NCBI GenBank assembly: GCA_964501655.1 | Contig: CAZCTN010000002.1 | Span: 1 to 64,000 of the forward strand | Direction of reading: 5' to 3' | Length of the DNA stretch: 64,000 nt | DNA from: JAAYJK01 sp964501655 | GTDB lineage: Bacteria; Bacillota; Syntrophomonadia; Syntrophomonadales; Syntrophomonadaceae | Program-made: the position numbers and the translations under genes | Notes under the pieces: model-generated | Told to the model about the DNA's origin: nothing | What the model saw: only the letters and a program-made list of their open reading frames with translations | Database searches by the model: none | Part shown: positions 25,962-34,914 of the stretch, one piece after another | Numbering within the stretch: the stretch's first letter is position 1 | Layout: every line of letters starts with the position of its first letter

Positions 25962-28900
25962 CTAGTTGATCCGAAATTCGTCGGGTATCAATTCTCCTAC
26001 CGTAGCGGTGGCTACTCCGATACTGGTATCAGCCGCTCCGTAGTAGACCAGCACTTCATCATCATCACCCAGTATTTCCTTGTCCTCTGCTCCTACTGCC
26101 CCGCAGGTAAAGACAACATTAGGCACCCAGGCTCCGCTTAAGCCTATCTCGTAGTCCTCCTCGGGTTCCAGGATAGGGTTGGGAGAACGGTAAATAACTT
26201 TTTGGGGGTTTTCCAGATCTACCAGCAATACTCCCAGGCTGTAAACATAATTGTAATCAACGCCATGGTAAATCAGAAGCCAGCCATGTCTGGTCTTTAT
26301 GGGCTGGGCGCCGGCTCCAATTTTCAATGAGTCCCACATGCGGCCGGGCCGGGGGCCTGCTATAATGGCATGTTTCTCTTTTATGGGAAATTTTATATCG
26401 TGCATATAAGTGACCCAGATACTGGGTTCTATCCGGTGATAAATGACATACTTGCCATTGATCCGATCCGGGAAAAGTATAGCATCTTTATCCCAAATGT
26501 TTTTAAAGGCCAGGCCGTCCCGTCTCCAGGCTCGGTATCTTTCGTTAAGCAGGTCATCCACAGCAATGGAAGCAGCTGCGATTTGAGCAATATTGCCGTC
26601 ATAGGCCGTATAGAGCATGTATATTCTATCTCCCACCCTGATCAGGCGAGGATCTTCACACCCCATTCTCTCTTCCGGGGTGACGGGTGAAAATATAGGT
26701 TCGGGCAGCCTTTTCACCACCTCATAGCCATCGGTTACCGCCAGACCTATGTGAGAGACATCATCATCCCCTACTGCCCGGTAGAACAAATAAACCTGAT
26801 CGCCGATCCGTAGTGAACCAGGATTCAATACGTATTTGGATTCCCAGTAGTGTTCTTTTATTGGTTCCAGGATGGGGTTGCGCTGATAGCGGACCAGGTG
26901 TTTACTTGGTTTATCGGTGGGTTCCTGCACCACCACGTCAACATCTTTGGGCCGGGCAGGCAGCAGCGTATCCAGCAGGTTATGAGTGCTTTCTCCGGAT
27001 TGGATCAGGCGGTGTACTATTTGTATTATACTGTCTACATCATAACCCAAGTTCTGATACAGTTTCTCCAGAAAATGGTGGTTGAACCATCGGCTCTCCA
27101 CCGTGGTGGTCCAGGGACCGGGGATGGTCTGCCCTCCTTTGAAATTGTAACTGGCCCAGCTCCAGGCTGAACAAGTTAGGAAGCTGTTATCTTCCATTAC
27201 CTGGGCCAAACTGTAGCCATCCGCAGTCAGACGCAGCAGCCGGGCTGGTTCCGCCTGCCCCTCGGCCCCCAGTTTATCGGCCAGATAGCGTATTTTCTCC
27301 ACCAGACCCCGGTGGTGACTGTTTTCAAAGATGGTATGGGCGGAGAAGTCATCTCCTTTGGTCCATCCTACAAGAGAATTATACAATCTCCGTCCTATGT
27401 TTTTCCTTTCCGACACTATGCCCCGAAACAGGCTGGAGTAGTGTTCGGCTGCTACCATGCGCCGCAGAATACTCATAAAATATCTTATCCGGGCATACTG
27501 CCCTCCGCTGTCATACTCCAAAGGCTTAATGGGAATCCGGGCGGTAATATGGTTGGAATGGGATATTTTGCCCCGGGCGAGTATTCCCATATGCAGGTTC
27601 TCATTCAGTATGATCGGCTTGATTTCCACCCATTCAAAGCTTTCGGGTTTCAGGGTGTCAGCCAGCCATTCCAGATCCCGATCGGTATAGGAGCGACTCT
27701 CGATCAGATTGGAGAAGGTCACGGCATCCCGGGTGCCCATGGCATCTATAAGGTCGGCTGGTTTATAAAATCCCAGAGGAATCATCAGGTTTACCGGGGG
27801 GAATCTAACCAGCATTTCCCGCAGAACATCGGAGTGAATGGTGAACATCCGGTGCCGGGGCAGCAGGTTGAACAGGGTATCCACAAACTGGCTCACCCCA
27901 TCCCGTTTATGCAGATCGCCTGGCAGCAGCTCTTCCAGCATCCCTTCCAGGTCGGCCATAAAATTCTCCACCCCCAGGCTCATTTCCTGGGGCGAAGCAT
28001 CGGGGGCCAGACCCAGGCCTTCACTGGCAAAGCGGTTAAAAGACTCTCCATACTGCTTGCGCAGATCCTTAAATATATGATCAGTCTCTACCACTCTCCT
28101 GTCTTTGCCCACAATTTTCTTGGGAATTACTATGGGTTTACCGGGCACATATTCCATATAGCCCAGGGGCACCAGGGGCGGGCGGGACTGTTCACTGCGG
28201 TGGACCCATTCCCGAACAAAATCACCTTTCATGCTCCATACTACATCGGTTAACCGTTGACGCACCGCCTCTATTTTGCGGATCAGCAATTCATCTTTTC
28301 CTTCCAAACTGGATTCTTTTAGTTGCTGATTAAACTGCCGCAGTTCCAGAGCATAGCTGGCTACCCGTCCGTTGTATAAGGAAGTAAAGGCCGCACATAG
28401 ATCCATCTGTTCCTCTTCCGGGCCAAAGGTGTAGGCAAACATGAAATCATACAGCAGGGAAATCCACAGCTCATCATCGAAATTAAATTTCATTTCCGGT
28501 CGGCTGAGCAAATCCTGAAGCCTGTGATCATGATCATGGCGCTCAAAGATAGGCTTGTAGGCTTGATACCCGGCTCTGAATTTATCAATGAGCTGGGGCA
28601 TTGAATGGGTTATCCCTTCTGATTTCTTGCGGGTGCTGCGGGACAGCATATCAGCTACCTTGAGTACCAGTTTATCCTGCATCCAGATGGCGCTGTCCCG
28701 TTTAATGGCTTCAAACATGGTTAATATGGTGTCATAGAAGATCTGGTTCCTTTTTTCCAGGCTATGAGGCGCCTGTTCACTGCCGATATTTATCTCACAG
28801 GTGCATTTGTTCCAGCACAAAGCCCGGGTGAGTATCCAGAAGTCAATCCCATAACCCTGTATCCAGTTGCTCCAGAAGATAGCTTCATGGGCCAGTTCCT

Positions 28901-29489
28901 CCACCAGCTCATGGGATATGGCATAAATCCCCCCCAGAGGTTCCGACATGCGATAGCCATAGAAGCTTTCCAGTATGGGAGCCGCCAGCATATGAGCTAC
29001 ACTGTCTATTCCCAGGTAGCGGCGCAGGCTGCCCAAAACCAAATCGTAATTCCCCTGAATGGGAGTAAGCAAGCTTTCCAGCCAGGTAGTGTCAATGCCC
29101 GGACCCTCTGGAGTTGCCATTTTGGCACTGAATATTAGCAAATCCGCCTCCAGACGCTTGCTGATTTCCAGCATGGCCCGGATAGCTGTTCCCCGGCCGC
29201 TTATTTCCAGGGGCAGAACAAATTCCAGGTGTGGATGCTTCATTTTCAGACCTTGAATCAGGTCCAGGGTCTCCCGGGCTGAATAGTCACCTGCACAAAC
29301 AATCAACTGCCGGCGTCCGATCCAGGAGTTCAGGACTTCGTCAATGGATTCCAGTACCTTCAGCAGCTGATGGCTCTCTTCATTAAAGGGTATGCCTATC
29401 ACCATATCATAACTGGCCAGCTGCTTAAGCCGGGGATAGATTTCCTCCATGGTTTGGTCAAATATCTCTTCGCTATTTAAATGGGTCAA
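25962..29489 (-). CDS. GT-A glycosyltransferase / GH130 mannoside phosphorylase fusion
   Basis: A very long 1175-residue cytoplasmic protein. Residues 1-250 resemble GT-A enzymes of the glucosyl/mannosyl-3-phosphoglycerate synthase type: MVIGIPFNEES, GRGTAIRAML, EPLGGIYAISHELV and GYGIDFWILTRAL. Residues about 250-850 are a helical region I do not recognise. Residues about 870-1175 are a GH130 domain with NPGSLRIGDQVYLFYRAVG, MGCEDPRLI, WDKDAILFPD, HGWLLIYHGVDYN and DEVLVYYGAADTSIG, the five-bladed propeller motifs of beta-mannoside phosphorylases. GH130 enzymes release mannose-1-phosphate, which manC nearby can convert to GDP-mannose. A dual synthesis/breakdown role for a beta-mannan is inferred. 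No secretion signal. Confidence 0.85.
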   Translation of the reverse strand: MTHLNSEEIFDQTMEEIYPRLKQLASYDMVIGIPFNEESHQLLKVLESIDEVLNSWIGRRQLIVCAGDYSARETLDLIQGLKMKHPHLEFVLPLEISGRGTAIRAMLEISKRLEADLLIFSAKMATPEGPGIDTTWLESLLTPIQGNYDLVLGSLRRYLGIDSVAHMLAAPILESFYGYRMSEPLGGIYAISHELVEELAHEAIFWSNWIQGYGIDFWILTRALCWNKCTCEINIGSEQAPHSLEKRNQIFYDTILTMFEAIKRDSAIWMQDKLVLKVADMLSRSTRKKSEGITHSMPQLIDKFRAGYQAYKPIFERHDHDHRLQDLLSRPEMKFNFDDELWISLLYDFMFAYTFGPEEEQMDLCAAFTSLYNGRVASYALELRQFNQQLKESSLEGKDELLIRKIEAVRQRLTDVVWSMKGDFVREWVHRSEQSRPPLVPLGYMEYVPGKPIVIPKKIVGKDRRVVETDHIFKDLRKQYGESFNRFASEGLGLAPDASPQEMSLGVENFMADLEGMLEELLPGDLHKRDGVSQFVDTLFNLLPRHRMFTIHSDVLREMLVRFPPVNLMIPLGFYKPADLIDAMGTRDAVTFSNLIESRSYTDRDLEWLADTLKPESFEWVEIKPIILNENLHMGILARGKISHSNHITARIPIKPLEYDSGGQYARIRYFMSILRRMVAAEHYSSLFRGIVSERKNIGRRLYNSLVGWTKGDDFSAHTIFENSHHRGLVEKIRYLADKLGAEGQAEPARLLRLTADGYSLAQVMEDNSFLTCSAWSWASYNFKGGQTIPGPWTTTVESRWFNHHFLEKLYQNLGYDVDSIIQIVHRLIQSGESTHNLLDTLLPARPKDVDVVVQEPTDKPSKHLVRYQRNPILEPIKEHYWESKYVLNPGSLRIGDQVYLFYRAVGDDDVSHIGLAVTDGYEVVKRLPEPIFSPVTPEERMGCEDPRLIRVGDRIYMLYTAYDGNIAQIAAASIAVDDLLNERYRAWRRDGLAFKNIWDKDAILFPDRINGKYVIYHRIEPSIWVTYMHDIKFPIKEKHAIIAGPRPGRMWDSLKIGAGAQPIKTRHGWLLIYHGVDYNYVYSLGVLLVDLENPQKVIYRSPNPILEPEEDYEIGLSGAWVPNVVFTCGAVGAEDKEILGDDDEVLVYYGAADTSIGVATATVGELIPDEFRIN

Positions 29490-29632
29490 CTTTTTTCCCC
29501 CCTGTTAACTTGGATAATCTTTAGATAATATACGCATTTTGAGGCTTTATTATTTAAGCTGACCCGATTTAATTATTATTCCAGGGAGCCAAGTAGCTGC
29601 CACCCCAGAAGCAATGACAACCTCCCCTGCCC

Positions 29633-31429
29633 TTAGATCATGGATTCCAGCTCAGCAACCAGACGGCCAAAATACTGCAGGGCTTTGTCCACCGGTTCCG
29701 GTGTAGTCAGGTCCACCCCGGCTTTTTGCAGCAGGTTGAGGGGATAATCACTGGAACCTGAACTCAAAAACTGCAGATAACGTTGAACTGCACTCTGTCC
29801 TTCTTCCATGATCATTTCCTTAATGGCAGTAGCGGCAGAAAAGCCGGTAGCATATTTATACACGTAGAAAGCTGAATAAAAATGAGGTATGCGGGACCAC
29901 TCCATATCGATTTCCTGATCCAGTACTACCTGGGGTCCGTAGTAGAGTGCGTTCAGGTCCCGGTAAATCCGGGACAGAGCCTCGGGAGTCAGGGCCGTGC
30001 CTGCTTCTGCCTGTTCATGGACGATTTTTTCAAATTCAGCGAACATGGTCTGCCGATATACCGTACCCCGAAACTGTTCCAGATAATGGTTGATCAAAAA
30101 CATCTTTTCTCGGGGGTCAGTGCTGTTTTTCAGCAGGTAGTCAATAAGCAATGATTCATTAACGGTGGAAGCTACCTCGGCTACGAAAATGGTATACTGG
30201 CTGTAGATGTAAGGCTGGGCTTTGTTGGAGTAATAGCTGTGCATGGAATGTCCCATCTCATGGGCCAGGGTGAAAACATCATCCAGTTTGTTGTCATAAT
30301 TAAGCAGAACATAGGGGTGACTGTCATAGGAACCCCAGGAATAAGCCCCGCTAGTCTTGCCTTCATTTTCATAAACATCGATCCAGCCTGAATCCAATCC
30401 GGCTTTAAGAGCGGCCAGGTATTCGTCGCCCAGGGGCATCAAGCCCTGCAGCACCTTGTTTTTAGCCTCCTCATAGTCAACCTGGGCATTGTATTCTGCT
30501 ACCAAAGGGGTGTAAATATCATACATATGAAGTTCGTCCAGCCCCAGCATCTTTTGACGCAGTTTCATATAGCGGTACATATAATCCAGGTTATCATGCA
30601 CTGATTTGATAAGATTATCATAGACTTCCGGCGAAATATTGTCTGCATCCAGGGAAGCCTGCAGAGCGGAATCATATTTGCGGGCGCGGGCATAGAAGAT
30701 ATCGCTTTTTACGCTGGAACTGAGAGTGCTGGCCAGGGTGTTGCTCATCTTGGTATATGAGGAATAGAGTCCGGAAAAAGCCTCCTGCCTTACCCGGCGA
30801 TCCTTGCTTTCCATCAGCCGGCCGTAACGCCCCTTGGTCAGTTCTATATCCTCACCCTTTTCGTCTTTGATCACCGGAAATTTTATATCGGCATTGTTGA
30901 ACATGGTAAAGATGTTGCGGGGAGCAACCGAAAGGTCTGCCGACATGGCCAGCAGCTTTTCTTCCGCTGGGGATAGTATGTGTTCTTTCTGCCGCAGCAG
31001 TTCATCAAAAAATTTCCGGTAAAGCCCCAGATCCGAGTTCTGGCTGATAAATTCCTGCAGTTTATCCTCGGGAATGGCAATTATTTCCGGGATCACATAG
31101 GACGTAGCACTGCCTACCTGCACCATTATCCCCTGGGCCCGATCAAACAGGGTTTGATAATGGGTGTTGGTGTTGTCTTCATCCTTGTGCATCCTGGCAT
31201 ACACATACAGTCCCTCGATTTTGCGGTTAATTGTTTCCAGCAGGCCAAGGGTCGACAGCAGTTGTTCGGGTGAATCCCCCAGGCTGCCCATCCGCCTTTC
31301 TATCTCCTGCATCTGTATTTTGAGTTCAGCGAAATCTTTTTCCCAATCCTCTTCCCGGCTGTATATGTCTTCCAGCTTCCACTTGTACCTGGCTTCTATT
31401 TCTTCTCTTTTTCTGGCTGCACCACTCAC
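29633..31429 (-). CDS. pepF: Oligoendopeptidase F
   Basis: A 598-residue M3B zinc metallopeptidase of the cytoplasm that degrades medium-size peptides. The zinc motif HEMGH is at residues 390-394 (FTLAHEMGHSMHSYYS) with the third ligand Glu expected in the AEVASTVNESLL helix. Length and the N-terminal helical lobe are standard. The start is GTG 31429 with GAGGAGG six bases upstream. It is monocistronic on the minus strand. Confidence 0.95.
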   Translation of the reverse strand: MSGAARKREEIEARYKWKLEDIYSREEDWEKDFAELKIQMQEIERRMGSLGDSPEQLLSTLGLLETINRKIEGLYVYARMHKDEDNTNTHYQTLFDRAQGIMVQVGSATSYVIPEIIAIPEDKLQEFISQNSDLGLYRKFFDELLRQKEHILSPAEEKLLAMSADLSVAPRNIFTMFNNADIKFPVIKDEKGEDIELTKGRYGRLMESKDRRVRQEAFSGLYSSYTKMSNTLASTLSSSVKSDIFYARARKYDSALQASLDADNISPEVYDNLIKSVHDNLDYMYRYMKLRQKMLGLDELHMYDIYTPLVAEYNAQVDYEEAKNKVLQGLMPLGDEYLAALKAGLDSGWIDVYENEGKTSGAYSWGSYDSHPYVLLNYDNKLDDVFTLAHEMGHSMHSYYSNKAQPYIYSQYTIFVAEVASTVNESLLIDYLLKNSTDPREKMFLINHYLEQFRGTVYRQTMFAEFEKIVHEQAEAGTALTPEALSRIYRDLNALYYGPQVVLDQEIDMEWSRIPHFYSAFYVYKYATGFSAATAIKEMIMEEGQSAVQRYLQFLSSGSSDYPLNLLQKAGVDLTTPEPVDKALQYFGRLVAELESMI

Positions 31430-31507
31430 GATATTCCTCCTCTATAATATATTAGGATTAACAGGTTTAAGATTATCCGTTATTGGCATAATTATACCAG
31501 AAAACAG

Positions 31508-31579
31508 CAGAAAACAAGGGGACGGTTCTTTTGTTTGCTGGTATGCCAGAAAACAAAAGAACCGTCCCCTTGTTTTCTG
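31508..31579. repeat. Near-perfect 34-bp palindromic repeat
   Basis: Left arm 31508-31541 starts CAGAAAACAAGGGGACGG and right arm 31546-31579 ends CCGTCCCCTTGTTTTCTG; the arms match at 33 of 34 positions around a 4-base loop. It ends 17 bases before the ATG of the LysM gene and lies between divergent genes. It is the best preserved of four related elements in the window (also 10052, about 11638, and 13157). Confidence 0.85.
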
Positions 31580-31596
31580 TTAGGGGGGGTTGGGGT

Positions 31597-32626
31597 ATGG
31601 ATGGACCGGGGCAGTTTTTTTCCAGCCGGGTTTTGCGACTGCAGGTTCCCTACCAGAAGGGGCTGGATGTGATAATCCTGCAGTCTCTTCTGAACCTGCT
31701 GCCGGAGCATATTATCCGCAAATCCTTGGAGGTTGACGGCGTCTTCGGCCTCGATACCCGGGCGGCGGTAAGGAGCTTTCAGAAGTATTTCAAGCTGGAC
31801 CAACGGGGTATAGTAAATGATGAGACCTACTACTGCCTGGGACATTGCTGTGGTAAGTACTCTCGAAACAAAATTGTTTTTTCTTCCCGGATAATTGAAG
31901 AGAAAAGTGAGGGGCAGGATGTCAAGATCCTGCAAAACCGGCTTTCTGCTTATAAAAAGACTTGCTTGAATCGGCCCGGCAGCGGCAAATTCGATCCTTA
32001 TACCGCCGGGGCGGTTGGACAGCTGCAGGAAGATTTTTCCCTGATAGAGGAAAAGGGCTGGGTTGGCCCCCGTACCTGTGCTCTCATACTTCTGCTGTCT
32101 CCTCTGGGCGGAAGGGTGCTGCTGAAGGGCCGCCATGGCCTGGATACCTATTTTTTGCAGCTCTGCCTTCACCGTCTGGGTTATTATCCTGATACTCCGG
32201 ATGGTTTTTTCGGGAGCACTGCCTTTAAGGCTCTGAGCAGCTTCCAAAGAGATGCTGATATTCGGGTTGATGGAATAGCCGGACCCCAGACCTTTCTGGC
32301 CCTGGGCCACTCCCTTGCTTTTCCTTCCCTGGACTTTGTCTATTGGAGCCAGAACCGGGATTCCCTATCCCGGTTGGCCGATTTCTTCAGTTGCAGCAAG
32401 TCTGACTTGGTCAAGGCTAATCCGTCTATAGCCGAACGCAAAGGAATTAGGCCCGGTCAAGGACTGAAACTGCCGGTTCCGCTGGCGTTTCACCTGCTGC
32501 AAAGAGGAGAGAGTATAGGTGATATAGCTGCGAGATATGGAATAACTCCGATGGACATTAAGCAAGCCAACCGCCTGCAGCTGGATCAGGGACTGATCCC
32601 GGGCGATACCCTGCTGCTGCCGGCTT
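31597..32626 (+). CDS. Peptidoglycan-binding and LysM protein (3' end in assembly gap)
   Basis: The visible 343 residues contain three PG_binding_1 units (about 15-85, 95-165, 170-235; each ending in the DGxFGxxTxxAVxxFQ-type pattern, for example DGVFGLDTRAAVRSFQ) and two LysM units (SRLADFFSCSKSDLVKANP and GESIGDIAARYGITPMDIK). No signal peptide is visible, as in many spore cortex or coat proteins of Firmicutes, so a spore-wall role is plausible. GGGGTTGGGGT precedes ATG 31597. The frame is open into the 100-N gap, so the C terminus is missing; the next gene may be its continuation. Confidence 0.85.
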
Positions 32627-32726
32627 NNNNNNNNNNNNNNNNNNNNNNNNNNNNNNNNNNNNNNNNNNNNNNNNNNNNNNNNNNNNNNNNNNNNNNNNNN
32701 NNNNNNNNNNNNNNNNNNNNNNNNNN
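32627..32726. other. Assembly gap (100 N)
   Basis: Exactly 100 unknown bases, the conventional placeholder for a scaffold gap of unknown length. It interrupts the LysM gene, so translations that run across it are meaningless. Confidence 0.98.
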
Positions 32727-32771
32727 AGTCCAGGCAATAGGAGAGAACAGTTCACTCCAGGGGAAGAAAAT

Positions 32772-33290
32772 ATGGCTCTCTCCCCGGCGGTGGTCTCCAG
32801 CATAAAACAGCGTTTGCAAGAGCGGGGTACAGCTGAATTCCGCTTCAGCCCAGATGGCAAGTGTTTGCTGCTTTTTGCCGCTGTGCCTCCGGCTCGCACG
32901 ACGGCGGCCTGCTGGTATAATATTGAGACCGAACAACTGCGCCAAATCAGTGCAAAGGCTTGTGACGGCCTATTCAGCACTGACGGCAGCAAGTTCCTGC
33001 TTATCGAGCGGGAGGAGTACGGCGCCTGCTATCCCTGGTTTTATCTGAGGATAAATCTCTTTTCTTCCCGAGGCTGCTGCTTGAGCCAGGAAATAATGAG
33101 CCGCTCGGCAGAAATTCGCCCATACTGTTTTAACCGTGATAATACGGCATTTGTCCTGAGGATTCACAGCCCCAATACTTTCTATCCCATGCCTGAACAC
33201 CAAAGCAATCTGTATATCAAGCTGCTAAACTCGCCGTTGGTGTTTCAGCTTACCCGGGATGAGAAGCCCTTTTCTCCCCTATGGATTTAA
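32772..33290 (+). CDS. Propeller-like hypothetical protein, possibly C-terminal part of the LysM protein
   Basis: A 172-residue reading with TolB/WD40-like strand patterns: FRFSPDGKCLLLFAAV and LFSTDGSKFLLIEREE, each followed by a YNIET- or LRINL-type strand. The frame is open backwards to the gap edge at 32727, so the true start may lie in the missing sequence and the product may be joined to the LysM protein. ATG 32772 does have AGGGGA seven bases upstream and could be a real start. No signal peptide follows that ATG. Confidence 0.6.
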   Translation: MALSPAVVSSIKQRLQERGTAEFRFSPDGKCLLLFAAVPPARTTAACWYNIETEQLRQISAKACDGLFSTDGSKFLLIEREEYGACYPWFYLRINLFSSRGCCLSQEIMSRSAEIRPYCFNRDNTAFVLRIHSPNTFYPMPEHQSNLYIKLLNSPLVFQLTRDEKPFSPLWI

Positions 33291-33423
33291 TCCTTAAGCT
33301 TTGCCGACTGAAATTATCCTGCTAAAGCGTTAAGATTTTGGATAAATTTTCTTAGTATTGGTATATAATCTAGTAGGTAAGTTCTTATCGTATTTTGAAA
33401 AATCCTGGACGGAGGTACTGTCA

Positions 33424-34044
33424 ATGAAGCGGATTCTCTCCCTGTTCGTGGCTGGATTGGCCACTCTATTACCGATTTACATATCTATCTGGATAATCAT
33501 CTGGTTGTTCAACCTGTTGGACAATATTTTGAAACCCCTCCTGGAACCCATTTTCGGTTTTGCTGTACCTGGATTGGGATTCATAATCATTATTTCTTTC
33601 ATCATCCTGCTGGGCTTCATCTCCAGCCACTACCTGGGTAATAAAATTCTGGGCTGGTGGGAAAAGGTCATGCGCAAAATCCCCCTGCTGGGCAAGGTAT
33701 ATGGAACCACCAAGAGAATTACCGATTCTCTGTTTTCCTCCAATAAAAGCGCTTTTAAGAAGGTGGGCCTGATTGAGTTTCCCCGCCCGGGCATCTATTC
33801 CCTGGGCTTCGTCACCAATGATGAATTCCCGTATGTGGAAAGGGATACTTACTCTCTTTTTATCCCCACTACCCCCAATCCTACCTCGGGCTGGTTCGTG
33901 GTGCTGCCCCGGGAGGACGTCAAAATCCTGGACATCACTGTGGATCAGGGTATGGAGATCATAATATCTGCCGGTATGGTAGCTTCTGAAAACGGGCGCA
34001 ACGGACTTAACGGCAACTGTGGGTTGGAAGCGGAGGAGCCGTAA
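33424..34044 (+). CDS. DUF502 family membrane protein
   Basis: A 206-residue DUF502 protein of unknown function. Two membrane segments (about 8-30 and 50-72) are followed by the conserved cytoplasmic KIPLLGKVYGTTKRITDSL motif and the terminal beta-rich domain with PTTPNPTSGWFVVLP, the family hallmark. GGAGG is eight bases before ATG 33424. A TATAAT at 33364-33369 is a plausible -10, but no matching -35 was found. Confidence 0.9.
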   Translation: MKRILSLFVAGLATLLPIYISIWIIIWLFNLLDNILKPLLEPIFGFAVPGLGFIIIISFIILLGFISSHYLGNKILGWWEKVMRKIPLLGKVYGTTKRITDSLFSSNKSAFKKVGLIEFPRPGIYSLGFVTNDEFPYVERDTYSLFIPTTPNPTSGWFVVLPREDVKILDITVDQGMEIIISAGMVASENGRNGLNGNCGLEAEEP

Positions 34045-34057
34045 GTTTTATGTATAT

Positions 34058-34077
34058 GTACTTTAAGTATAAAGTAC
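34058..34077. promoter_or_regulatory. Short palindrome, possible operator
   Basis: GTACTTTA and TAAAGTAC separated by four bases, an exact 8-bp dyad in AT-rich DNA about 90 bases upstream of the flavoprotein gene. Could be a regulator site or part of a weak 3' stem of the DUF502 gene. Confidence 0.35.
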
Positions 34078-34168
34078 AATAATAATATAACAAACATAAG
34101 GAGGCACTCTTCGAGCACCACAATTTGGGTTCACTCAGGCTCAGAAGTATAAGGAGGGAAATCGACAG

Positions 34169-34675
34169 ATGTCAGACCAGTTAATTTACAGTACCATGGC
34201 CCGGGAAATGCTGGAACAGTTGCCGCGCGGGGCTTTTCTCTCGGTTCGGGCGGAGGATAGGATAAATACTATGACCATTGGCTGGGGAGCAATCGGTTAT
34301 TTCTGGAATAGGCCGGTGCTAATAGTAGGAGTGAGGTATTCACGATATACTTTTGACCTTATAGAAGCAGCCCGTGATTTCTCGGTTACACTTCCTTTAA
34401 GCCCTGATTTCAAAAAATCTCTGGCCGGTACCGGCGCCCAATCCGGTCGGGATATTGACAAGTTCAAGGTGTTCAGCCTTAAAGCGGATAACGCCAAAGA
34501 GATTGAAAGCCCGGTAATCGGTGGATGCGGACTGGTCTACGAGTGCCGGCTGATTTTTAAGCAGGCTATGGACCCGGAGCTTTTGGAACCGGAACTGCGG
34601 CAAAAATTCTATCCCCAGGAAGATTATCATGTAATGTATTACGGGGAAATAGTCTCTACTTACGTGAACAGTTGA
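34169..34675 (+). CDS. Flavin reductase-like FMN-binding protein
   Basis: A 168-residue split-barrel flavoprotein. It has the family patterns RINTMTIGWGAIGYFWNRP (FMN phosphate contact region), YTFDLIEAARDFSVTLP and the G-rich turn AGTGAQSGRDIDKF. Such proteins bind FMN and transfer electrons or serve in oxygen or NADH handling; the partner here is unknown. AAGGAGGGAAATCGACAG precedes the ATG. It stands alone between the DUF502 gene and the convergent CoA-transferase. Confidence 0.88.
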   Translation: MSDQLIYSTMAREMLEQLPRGAFLSVRAEDRINTMTIGWGAIGYFWNRPVLIVGVRYSRYTFDLIEAARDFSVTLPLSPDFKKSLAGTGAQSGRDIDKFKVFSLKADNAKEIESPVIGGCGLVYECRLIFKQAMDPELLEPELRQKFYPQEDYHVMYYGEIVSTYVNS

Positions 34676-34832
34676 CAGACCGGGGAGGCGGATAACTATC
34701 ACGGACCTGCCGGGCCGTTAGTTTTGCAGGGCATTGGGAAGGGGGCCGCTCTCACCGCTGATTCTGTTGACAGAAACCCCACCGTTCCAAAGTAGAGGAC
34801 TTATTTTCGCCTCGTCATAGGGGCTTTAATAG

Positions 34833-34861
34833 GCGGGTGAAAGCTGGTACCTTTCACCCGC
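34833..34861. terminator. Hairpin downstream of the butyrate operon
   Basis: GCGGGTGAAAG and CTTTCACCCGC form a perfect 11-bp stem with a 7-base loop, in the gap between the convergent flavoprotein and CoA-transferase genes. No long T-run follows on either strand, so it may stabilise RNA ends rather than terminate by itself. Confidence 0.55.
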
Positions 34862-34914
34862 TCTATCAAAGTAGGGGTAATTTATTATTATTAAAGGGGG
34901 TACTGTTTAATTAC

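Noticed and set aside
31492..32310. 272-codon minus-strand frame across the palindrome and the LysM gene
   Set aside because: Antisense shadow; its N terminus and end lie in the repeat element and the peptidoglycan-binding domains explain the other strand.
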